Positions 52,675 through 60,405 of a DNA stretch of 64,000 nucleotides are shown here, in pieces (position 1 is the first letter of the stretch; every line of letters starts with the position of its first letter). Both the position numbers and the translations under genes were made by a program. Origin of the DNA: Stieleria varia (GTDB lineage Bacteria > Planctomycetota > Planctomycetia > Pirellulales > Pirellulaceae); contig NZ_CP151726.1 of NCBI RefSeq assembly GCF_038443385.1, positions 8,866,001 through 8,930,000 of the forward strand. Direction: 5' to 3'. The notes under the pieces were generated by a model. The model was not told where the DNA came from and searched no databases. It saw nothing but the letters and a program-made list of their open reading frames with translations.

Positions 52675-53346
52675 TCAGCCCAATACTCCACGCTCGGCGA
52701 GCCATTGGCGAATCTCCGCCGCCTGCTGGTCCGGCGTCCGGTCATCGCCCCCGCGAAGATGAATCTCTGGCTCCCGGGGGGCCTCGTAGGGATCGCTGAT
52801 CCCCGTGAAATGCTTGATTTCTCCCGCCCGTGCCTTCTTGTAGAGCCCCTTGGGGTCTCGTGACTCACAGATCTCCAGGGGGGTGTCGACGAAGACTTCT
52901 ACGAAATCCGTGTCGCGTCCCGCCGCCGTCACGATCCCCCGCACGCGATCCCGGTCGGCACGATACGGACTCACAAACGCAGTCAACGTGATCAATCCGG
53001 CCGACGCCATCAACGAAGCGACCGAGCCGATCCGGCGAATGTTTTCCTCGCGATCAGTCGCCCCAAACCCCAGACCGAACCGGTCTGCAAACTCCTGGCC
53101 GTGCTCCTGAACCAACGCCGCCGGTGGAGCACACAAACCGTGCCGAATGTTGTCGCCATCGAGCAACATCGTTGCACGGCCCTGTTCGTTGAGCTGCCGA
53201 TCCAATGCGTTCGCAATCGTGCTCTTGCCACATCCGCTCAACCCCGTCAGCCAGACGACAACTCCCCGTTGCCCCAGCCTCGCCTCGCGCGACTCACGCG
53301 AAACGCTGTGGTCGTGCCAGACAATGTCACCGGGATCGGTCGTCAT
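52675..53346 (-). CDS. cysC: Adenylyl-sulfate kinase
   Basis: A 223-residue APS kinase that phosphorylates APS to PAPS. The P-loop is GLSGCGKST at residues 35-43, followed by LLDGDNIRHGLC, FGATDREENIRRIGSVA, the FVSPYRADRDRVR lid region and VFVDTPLEICESRDPKGLYKKAR. It stands alone without cysD/cysN. PAPS could feed sulfation or reduction. ATG 53346 gives a standard N-terminus; longer starts are unlikely. Confidence 0.94.
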   Translation of the reverse strand: MTTDPGDIVWHDHSVSRESREARLGQRGVVVWLTGLSGCGKSTIANALDRQLNEQGRATMLLDGDNIRHGLCAPPAALVQEHGQEFADRFGLGFGATDREENIRRIGSVASLMASAGLITLTAFVSPYRADRDRVRGIVTAAGRDTDFVEVFVDTPLEICESRDPKGLYKKARAGEIKHFTGISDPYEAPREPEIHLRGGDDRTPDQQAAEIRQWLAERGVLG

Positions 53347-53448
53347 CTCTACTCCTCGGAACGAATGGGCAGCAAATTTGCAAAGGGGGTGGCCGCTAAT
53401 CAATGGCCCGCGTTCAGCGAGCGACAACGCACCTGCCCAACAGAATAC

Positions 53449-53940
53449 CTACTCAGCACAGTACTGATAGGTCGCTTCAAAGATCGCTTGGTCCACCACC
53501 CAAACGTCCGTCAAGTCGGTCGTGCTTTGCACCAAGTAGTCGCCCGCTTTTCCCCGCAACAGTCCCCAAGACGTTTGGACGCAAAAAGGCTCATGCCTCT
53601 GAATCGCCCGCACGGGCGGTGCATCAGGCTTCGGATCAAAACGCCTCCACTGAGTCGCTTTCCCCTCTTCGGCCGATTCGCCATCAACGGTCTCTACCTC
53701 CTCGGACGGGCTGTATTTCTCCAGCAGCTTGTCGGATTTCTGCCCCCACAGCTCGCCATGAATTCCGCGGCACACATAATCGCCGGGTTGGACCGTCTCC
53801 ATAGCTTCAAGTGACTCAATGGTCTCTTCCACAATCGCCTTCCTGGCCCAAAGCGGCTTGACCTTTTTTGCCAACACCATCTGCTCACTGATTTCCGCAG
53901 ACAGCGAACCGCCGTCGTTCAGCGGCTGTGACTCATCCAT
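53449..53940 (-). CDS. PGDYG-like protein of unknown function
   Basis: A 163-residue acidic soluble protein. Two halves each contain a PGDY-type motif: VQPGDYVCRGIHGELWGQ in the first and GKAGDYLVQSTTDLTDVWVVD in the second. The ending FEATYQYCAE is as in PGDYG-family proteins. The family has no known activity. ATG 53940 was chosen; GGAG lies about 12 bases upstream. It is separate from cysC by about 100 bp on the same strand. Confidence 0.7.
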   Translation of the reverse strand: MDESQPLNDGGSLSAEISEQMVLAKKVKPLWARKAIVEETIESLEAMETVQPGDYVCRGIHGELWGQKSDKLLEKYSPSEEVETVDGESAEEGKATQWRRFDPKPDAPPVRAIQRHEPFCVQTSWGLLRGKAGDYLVQSTTDLTDVWVVDQAIFEATYQYCAE

Positions 53941-54255
53941 GTGGCTTCTCTCCAACGAGTTAACTTGTGATCGTATAGTTGATCCGCAGGCCGTCAGGCG
54001 GATTTTTTACCAGCCGCAGCGAGATGGAGAACGCCCGCTTCCCAAGCATAGGTGTGAGAACCGGACACGAACGAGAACCTCCAGCTTAGGTCGACGAATC
54101 GCCGATAAAATACCAGCTCGACCCGCAAGTGAGCGACTGGAGGTGCGTTCAAAACAATCATGGCTCCCCTCTCCCCCAAATCCTGGCGAGCCTAAGCGAG
54201 CCAGGATTTGGGGGAGAGGGGAGCCATGTTCTACGACGTCGACCTAAGCCGGACG
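53941..54255. other. Intergenic region with a long perfect palindrome
   Basis: About 315 bp between two minus-strand genes. It contains the 70-bp palindrome at 54159-54228 downstream of the sulfatase. The rest, next to the PGDYG-like start, should hold that gene's promoter. No gene is seen. Confidence 0.5.
54159..54228. terminator. Palindrome with 29-bp perfect arms, probable sulfatase terminator
   Basis: CATGGCTCCCCTCTCCCC... (54159-54187) is followed by a 12-nt loop and its perfect inverse (54200-54228). It begins 28 bp downstream of the sulfatase stop codon (54256). The arm length is unusual for a simple terminator, and the CTCCCCCAAA core recalls the hairpin at 34801, so it may be a repeat element used as a terminator. 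Confidence 0.65.
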
Positions 54256-55689
54256 CTACCGTTTGGCACCGGGATGGGGAGGCGTTTCCTTTTGAGGCAT
54301 CCAGCTCTTTAGCTCGGAGATGACCTCCGCATACTTTGCATCACCGGCCAAGTTCTTCCACTCGTACGGATCGGCGACTTCATCGTACAGTTCTTCGTCG
54401 CCGTTATCGTACCGGATGTAGCGATATTGGGCCGATCGTACCGCGTGACGTCGGTGCCCATGCGTCGTCAATGCGGGACGGTTCCACTGCGCATCAGGGT
54501 CTCGCAGCAACGGCACCAGACTCACTCCCTCGCAATGTTCCGGCGTTGGTAATCCCGCCAACTCGCAGAGTGTCGGATAGATGCTCAGGAAATCCACCGT
54601 CCGCTCGCAGATGGCACCCTTGGGAGTGACCCCGGGCGCCACCCAAATCAACGGCGCTCGCGTGGCCTCCTCCCACAAACTGAATTTCCGCCAGTGCTCT
54701 TTCTCGCCCAAGTGCCAACCGTGATCGCCCCACAGCACGATGATCGTGTTGTCCCGAAACTTGGACTCGTCCAATGCGTTGAGCAACCGCCCCAACTGAG
54801 CATCGGCGTACGTGATCGATGCCAAGTAAGCCTGGATCGCTTCCTTCCAAACCCCTTTTTGGGTGACGTTGGCATGGTCACCTTGCGGCCCCGCAGTTTT
54901 CACACCCGCTGGTGGCACATCGGCCAAGTCGTTTTCGATATGCGGCGGCAACTGAATTTCACTCAGCGGATGCATGTCAAAGTATTTCTTGGGAACCGAC
55001 CAGGGCATGTGCGGACGAAAGATTCCACACGCCAAAAAGAAAGGCCGGTCGTGCTCGGCCGACAACTGATCGGCACAATAGGAAACCGTGTGATAGTCGG
55101 CCAGCACGTCGTCGTCTCCCTTGAGCACGGACCATGTGATGCCGCCGGCGTTGTTGGCTGAAATCTTGCCCTGCGACTTTGGCTTGGTCTTGGCACCGAA
55201 ATCGTCCCACTCGGATTTCCTGCCGCCACCACCGTGATAGATCTTTCCCGCCCCGACGGTCAAATAACCATTGCTGCGAAAGTGCGAGTTCAGCGTCTGA
55301 TCAGGACGGATGTGTGGCCGATAGTCGTCCGGGTTGTGATAAACACCTGTCGTTGATGGCCTCATACCACTCATCAACGCGGCCCTGGACGGATTGCAAG
55401 CCGGCGCGGCGCAATACGCGTGTGAGAAACTGACACCTCGGTCGGCCAACCGATCCAAGTTCGGCGTGATCGTTTGCTCGTTCCGCTTCAGATGCCCGAC
55501 CCAATGATTCAAATCATCCACCGCGATGAACAACACATTGGGCCGAACATTGGGCCGAGAACTGGCACGATCCGCTGCAGCATCGTCCGCACATACCATG
55601 GACAACGGGAGAACCCAAATGCAGGCAACCGCACCACCGGTAACGATTAGCGATAGGATTCTGGCGAATCGGGATGACAAACGAGACAT
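54256..55689 (-). CDS. Exported sulfatase (iduronate-2-sulfatase-like)
   Basis: A 477-residue sulfatase with a signal peptide (about residues 8-30). NVLFIAVDDLNHW is the first metal site, and C-N-P-S-R at residue 98 (APACNPSRAALMSG) is the Cys-type formylglycine signature with the Asn variant typical of iduronate-2-sulfatase-like planctomycete enzymes. VGAGKIYHGG, the LWGDHGWHLGEK metal site and a C-terminal subdomain with YRYIRYDNGDEELYD follow. It should cleave sulfate from polysaccharides. ATG 55689 has AGGA eight bases upstream. It is divergent from the SWIM gene. Confidence 0.92.
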   Translation of the reverse strand: MSRLSSRFARILSLIVTGGAVACIWVLPLSMVCADDAAADRASSRPNVRPNVLFIAVDDLNHWVGHLKRNEQTITPNLDRLADRGVSFSHAYCAAPACNPSRAALMSGMRPSTTGVYHNPDDYRPHIRPDQTLNSHFRSNGYLTVGAGKIYHGGGGRKSEWDDFGAKTKPKSQGKISANNAGGITWSVLKGDDDVLADYHTVSYCADQLSAEHDRPFFLACGIFRPHMPWSVPKKYFDMHPLSEIQLPPHIENDLADVPPAGVKTAGPQGDHANVTQKGVWKEAIQAYLASITYADAQLGRLLNALDESKFRDNTIIVLWGDHGWHLGEKEHWRKFSLWEEATRAPLIWVAPGVTPKGAICERTVDFLSIYPTLCELAGLPTPEHCEGVSLVPLLRDPDAQWNRPALTTHGHRRHAVRSAQYRYIRYDNGDEELYDEVADPYEWKNLAGDAKYAEVISELKSWMPQKETPPHPGAKR

Positions 55690-55823
55690 AAACATTTTCC
55701 TGTGGCGGCGACACTTGACGGGTGGGCGAGATGATAAGCTGAACATCGCACGGGCTGACAAGCCATACAGTTTACTGGGAACCACCACGCCGTTGCGTGA
55801 TTGAAATCAGAAAGGGCTGGCTG

Positions 55824-57287
55824 ATGGGAGCATTGCAACTCGATGAAGACTTTGTGGATTCCCAAGCCCCCAATGCTAATGCAACGTCCAACGGTCGAGG
55901 GCTGGTCGTCAAAGGGAAATTTGTCGTACTCCACCAAAGCGACGATGAGACCCTCCTCTTCGGTGAATGCTCCGGCAGCGGCAAGTCCAACTACGTTTGC
56001 TCCTGCGATTTCATTCGCCCCAATCAACCGACCTATCGCTGCACGTGCCCCTCCAGACAGTTTCCCTGCAAGCATTGCTTGGGATTGATGTACGCCTTCG
56101 TGGGCGGAAAGAAATTCACCGTGGCGGACGTCCCCGAGGACTTGGCCGCAAAACGCGAGAAGCTGCAGGAACGCAAGGAGAAACAAAAGGAGCAATCCGA
56201 CAAGCCTCGCAAGGTGAACAAGGCCGCGTTGTCAAAAAAACTGCAAGCCCAACTCAACGGCTTGGACCTGCTGGAGACCTTTACGTTTGACCTGGTCCGT
56301 TCCGGAATGGGGAACACCAATGCCAAGACGGCCCGCGACATGCAGCAACGTGCCAAACAACTTGGCGACGCTTACTTGCCCGGCGCCCAAGCAGCCCTGC
56401 ACCAATACACTAACTTGTTCGTCGGGGCCGATGGCAAATACGATGGAGAACTCTCTTCCCAGCAACGGGAGACCATTTACACCGAGGCACTCGATCAACT
56501 CACACGACTTTCAGCGATCATCAAACACGGACGTCGCTACTTGCAAGCCCGAGTCGATGATCCTGAACTGCCGCCCGAGACCGACTCACCGATCGCGGCT
56601 TGGCTGGGACACGCTTGGCAACTGCGTGATCTCCGCGCCGCCGGACTGGTCATCGAGAACGCAGAGCTGATTCAGTTGGCGTTCCACTCTCACGACGATC
56701 ACTCGCGTCAAGAGTACATCGACACCGGCATTTGGATGAATTTGGCAAACGGAGCGATCCAACTGACGCAGAACTTTCGCCCCTACAAGGCGGCGAAGTA
56801 CATACGCAGCGAAGACAGCTTTTTTAAAATCGCCGTCGTCAAGGAACTGTGTGTCTACCCAGGCACCGTCAACCCTCGCGTGCGTTGGGACGAATTCGAA
56901 ACCCGCGAGATCACCGCGAAAGATTTCCAAAGCGTCGCCAAGTTTGCGTCGGCCGATTTTGAGTCCGCGATGAAATCGGTGCGATCGGGACTGAAGAACC
57001 CGCTCTCGGAAAAACGTCCCGTTGTGGCGTTGCGTTACAAATCGCTCGGTCAATTGCCCGACGGCGAGTTGGCGATCGAAGACGCAAAAGGAACTCGCAT
57101 CGTCATGACCGAAGCCGGATTGAGCGAAGAACCACCATCGTGCCATTTGATGCCGATGCTGCCCGAAACGCTTGCCTCGGGGCAAACGATGGTCGGTCGC
57201 ATTCATCAAGATCTCGACAGCAAAACGTTACGGCTCAAACCACTCTCGATCATCACCGACACCCAAGTGTTTCGACTGACTTTGTAA
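55824..57287 (+). CDS. SWIM zinc-finger protein, first gene of the MoxR/VWA operon
   Basis: A 487-residue protein. The SWIM motif CxCx(n)CxH is at about residues 73-84 (C-T-C-P-S-R-Q-F-P-C-K-H), preceded by another Cys pair (YVCSCDF). A charged helical stretch (KREKLQERKEKQKEQ) and a long C-terminal domain of unknown fold follow. SWIM fingers bind nucleic acid or protein. The start could also be GTG at 55797; ATG 55824 has AAAGGG upstream. The gene is followed after 12 bp by the next gene, and five genes run on the same strand with gaps of 8-23 bp. Confidence 0.85.
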   Translation: MGALQLDEDFVDSQAPNANATSNGRGLVVKGKFVVLHQSDDETLLFGECSGSGKSNYVCSCDFIRPNQPTYRCTCPSRQFPCKHCLGLMYAFVGGKKFTVADVPEDLAAKREKLQERKEKQKEQSDKPRKVNKAALSKKLQAQLNGLDLLETFTFDLVRSGMGNTNAKTARDMQQRAKQLGDAYLPGAQAALHQYTNLFVGADGKYDGELSSQQRETIYTEALDQLTRLSAIIKHGRRYLQARVDDPELPPETDSPIAAWLGHAWQLRDLRAAGLVIENAELIQLAFHSHDDHSRQEYIDTGIWMNLANGAIQLTQNFRPYKAAKYIRSEDSFFKIAVVKELCVYPGTVNPRVRWDEFETREITAKDFQSVAKFASADFESAMKSVRSGLKNPLSEKRPVVALRYKSLGQLPDGELAIEDAKGTRIVMTEAGLSEEPPSCHLMPMLPETLASGQTMVGRIHQDLDSKTLRLKPLSIITDTQVFRLTL

Positions 57288-57299
57288 GGAACGTTGCCG

Positions 57300-59249
57300 A
57301 TGTCAATCACCCTGCTGCATCAAGTCTTTGACGAGACTCGTCGCTTGGCGATCGCCGGCAGTGGACTCGCCGAAGACGACTTTCGCCTCAAGAAACTGAT
57401 CGAACCACTAAGAAAGAGCGGCCAAAAAGCACCGGTGTTTGCAAAGGTCGCTGACGCCGCCCAGCGTTTGATCGATGCCAAACCCAATGATTCGGCAACC
57501 GCTCTCTTGGATCTGTCGTCTCTGGTGATGGCAATCTTGTACACGCAAGGTGAACTCGGAGGCAGCGGGAAACTGCACAAGATCCAACCCGTCGGGATCT
57601 CATTCACCAGCACGCAAACACCCGCGAGGCTTCTCAAGCCGGTGATCGAAGCTCTGACGACAACCGGTTCGGGTCGCATGGAGATCGTTCGCGAGGCTCA
57701 TCAACGCGGCGTCTTTGAGGACCCCAGGTTGGTCAACCATGCCATCGCTGCGTTGGACGATGTGTACGCCGAGCTGGCAGATTTTATTGAGCAAAAGGTA
57801 ATCGTGGGCTACGCAGCCGCCATCGTCCCCTTGATCGAAAACAACATCAAAATCTCGGGGCGAGGAGGCGATGCCAGACGCCTGCGTTTGCTACATCGCT
57901 TGGCTCCCGAGAAAGCGAGGCCCATCGTCTTGGAGGCGTTTGAAAAAGGCTCCAAAGAAATGAAGATCGCCGGCCTTGCTTGCTTGGGAGATTCCAAAGA
58001 AGACTTGGAGCCGTTGATCGAACAAGCGTCGGCAAAATCCGTCGACGTTCGACGCGTCGCCGTGCAACGCTTGGTGAGATTGGATGTCCCCGAGTCCAAC
58101 ACAGTCCTGGAAGCCTGCTTGGACGGAAATGATGGCCACAATTTTGCGCACCTGTTTCGTGCCAGCAAGAGCAAGAACTTGCTCGATGCGATCCTCAGCC
58201 GCTGGGATTCGGCGCTAGAGAGTCTGCTCGGGATCGACCCCAAATCACGGCCCAAACCGGCCGAGAAAAAGATGCTGGAGCAGCATCTCCTGCGTCTCCA
58301 CTCGCTCTCCATGGCCATCCCCTATCGCGCAAACCATGCAGTCGAGAAAGTCACTGAGCAGGTGCTGGATCTTTCAGATCGTTTGATGCATTACAAAAGT
58401 GGTTTCGCCGATGGAGGAGACTTGATCTCATGGGCCGCGGGTTGGATCACGGCTTGCGCTCGAAAGCCGCTGCAAAAGAAACTTGCATCGATGCACGCGA
58501 CCATCCCCATGGTCGCCTATGACGAATGTCTGCACGCCGCCATGGAAACCATGACCCCCAAAGCGTTCTACGAAGCGTTCTCACCGATCTACAACGAAGC
58601 CGTCACGAGGGAGGCAAAAGGCAATGCAAAAGTCACCGCCAATCGGACGAAATCGCAACTGCGTGATTGCCGAGAATCTCTGACGAGATGCCTGGAGGAG
58701 AGATCGCCACTGCACGTCTATCGTGATCGCTACAGCAACGATGACGATCGCGCTGACATCCGCCAAGAGGACGAAGGTGTGTACGCGCGCGAGAACAGCC
58801 AAACCGCGGTGCAACTCGATCCACGCTGGGTGAAGGATGCCATCGCCAGAAACGACTATCCGCTGTTGCTGATGATCGCGACGCCGAAAAACACCGACGC
58901 GATGAAGTACTTGATCGACAAGGCGGACGCAGGCATCAACGATCCCAAACAGGACGACTACCATTTGATGCTCTTGCTCAAGAAACTCGCGATGTGCAAA
59001 GTCAAGCAGGCTCCCGACTTGATCTTGCGATTTCTCGGCAGCGTCAGTGACTCACGCAAAAAAGGGAACAAACCCAAGTACGGCTACCGATCGCTGTACT
59101 GGCTCGGCGAATCGTTTCCTTACCTGTCCGCCCCGCAGTGCAAGCAGATTCAAAACGCTCTGGAAGGAATGCATGACAGTGTTGTCGATGAAGTCCTCGT
59201 CGCGATCGCGCGATCCAGCGACAAACGAAACAAGTTGAGCAAGACATGA
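57300..59249 (+). CDS. Helical (HEAT-like) repeat protein of the MoxR/VWA operon
   Basis: A 649-residue mostly alpha-helical protein. HEAT-like units are visible around residues 190-290 (RRLRLLHRLAPEKARPIVLEA, EMKIAGLACLGDSKEDLEPLI, SVDVRRVAVQRLVRLDVPES) and again near the C-terminus. There is no signal peptide or enzymatic motif. It probably acts as a scaffold for the other products of the operon. The family could not be named with certainty; related operons carry a large helical protein (HEAT or DUF5691 type) at this position. ATG 57300 is 12 bp after the SWIM stop. Confidence 0.75.
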   Translation: MSITLLHQVFDETRRLAIAGSGLAEDDFRLKKLIEPLRKSGQKAPVFAKVADAAQRLIDAKPNDSATALLDLSSLVMAILYTQGELGGSGKLHKIQPVGISFTSTQTPARLLKPVIEALTTTGSGRMEIVREAHQRGVFEDPRLVNHAIAALDDVYAELADFIEQKVIVGYAAAIVPLIENNIKISGRGGDARRLRLLHRLAPEKARPIVLEAFEKGSKEMKIAGLACLGDSKEDLEPLIEQASAKSVDVRRVAVQRLVRLDVPESNTVLEACLDGNDGHNFAHLFRASKSKNLLDAILSRWDSALESLLGIDPKSRPKPAEKKMLEQHLLRLHSLSMAIPYRANHAVEKVTEQVLDLSDRLMHYKSGFADGGDLISWAAGWITACARKPLQKKLASMHATIPMVAYDECLHAAMETMTPKAFYEAFSPIYNEAVTREAKGNAKVTANRTKSQLRDCRESLTRCLEERSPLHVYRDRYSNDDDRADIRQEDEGVYARENSQTAVQLDPRWVKDAIARNDYPLLLMIATPKNTDAMKYLIDKADAGINDPKQDDYHLMLLLKKLAMCKVKQAPDLILRFLGSVSDSRKKGNKPKYGYRSLYWLGESFPYLSAPQCKQIQNALEGMHDSVVDEVLVAIARSSDKRNKLSKT

Positions 59250-59272
59250 CCACAAGGACGAGAACCTGACCG

Positions 59273-60397
59273 ATGGCAAAAAAGAAACCTTCCTCCTCCA
59301 GCGACACCGTGGCGAACGATTCGATGCTGCGCCAGCCCGCCGAAATCGCCTTTGCCGAAGAAATCGACGCGTTGATCAAGGCCGACAAAGATCCCAAGCC
59401 GACCGGATGGAGCATGTCGCCGCGCAGCGTCCTGAAGTACATCGTGGGTGGAGATGTTGGCAAGCTGAAGATTCAACCCAAGTACGTCGGGAACGATCGG
59501 ATCGTGCAAGTCGCCATCTCGACGTTGCTCACCGACCGAGCGTTACTGTTGATCGGCGAACCCGGCACCGCAAAATCATGGCTCAGTGAACATCTCGCCG
59601 CGGCCATCAATGGTGACAGCACCAAAGTCGTTCAAGGCACGGCGGGAACCACCGAAGAGCAGATCCGCTACACTTGGAATTACGCGATGCTGATCGCTCA
59701 CGGACCGAGTAACGACGCTTTGATCAAGAGTCCGATTTATCGGGCCATGGAGTCCGGTACGATCGCTCGTTTCGAAGAAATCACTCGCTGTGCGTCCGAA
59801 GTCCAGGATGCCATGATTTCACTGCTGAGCGAAAAACGTTTGTCCGTCCCCGAACTCGCCACGGAGTTGCCCGCGGCAAAAGGCTTTTCGATCATCGCGA
59901 CTGCGAACACGCGTGACCGTGGCGTGAACGACATGTCGGCCGCGCTGAAACGTCGTTTCAACGTCATCGTGCTGCCCACTCCCTCGAACATCGAAACAGA
60001 GATCGAAATCGTCTCCAGTCGTGTTCGCGACCTTGCCAGTAGCTTGGACTTAAACGCTGAACTACCAGACGCGGACACGATCGAGAAGATTGTCACGATC
60101 TTTCGCGAGCTTCGCGACGGTCAAACACTTGATGGAAAGAACAAAGTCAAAACGCCTTCGGCCGTTCTTTCCACTGCCGAAGCCATCTCGCTGCTGGCCG
60201 GCAGCATGGCACTGGCGGGAAACTTTGGCGACGGGACCGTTGCCGCTCACGACATGGCAGCCGGGTTGCAGGGTGCCATCATTCGCGACGAGGAAAAGGA
60301 TGCCATCGTGTGGCAGGAATACCTGAAAAACGTGATGAAGAAACGTGGCAGTGATTGGCGAAGTCTGTACAACGCGTGCAACGAACTCAACGGCTGA
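59273..60397 (+). CDS. MoxR-type AAA+ ATPase
   Basis: A 374-residue MoxR-like ATPase. Walker A GEPGTAKS is at residues 95-102. The Walker B position reads ARFEEITRC (about 166-172), with Glu-Glu where MoxR proteins usually have Asp-Glu. Sensor 1 is FSIIATANTRDRG, and the Arg finger region is AALKRRFNVIVLP. A C-terminal helical lid ends the protein. MoxR ATPases work as remodelling chaperones with VWA partners; the VWA gene of this operon starts at 62869. The ATG is 23 bp after the preceding stop. The N-terminal 45 residues are Ser/Lys-rich and poorly conserved in type. Confidence 0.92.
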   Translation: MAKKKPSSSSDTVANDSMLRQPAEIAFAEEIDALIKADKDPKPTGWSMSPRSVLKYIVGGDVGKLKIQPKYVGNDRIVQVAISTLLTDRALLLIGEPGTAKSWLSEHLAAAINGDSTKVVQGTAGTTEEQIRYTWNYAMLIAHGPSNDALIKSPIYRAMESGTIARFEEITRCASEVQDAMISLLSEKRLSVPELATELPAAKGFSIIATANTRDRGVNDMSAALKRRFNVIVLPTPSNIETEIEIVSSRVRDLASSLDLNAELPDADTIEKIVTIFRELRDGQTLDGKNKVKTPSAVLSTAEAISLLAGSMALAGNFGDGTVAAHDMAAGLQGAIIRDEEKDAIVWQEYLKNVMKKRGSDWRSLYNACNELNG

Positions 60398-60405
60398 GCG
60401 CATTG

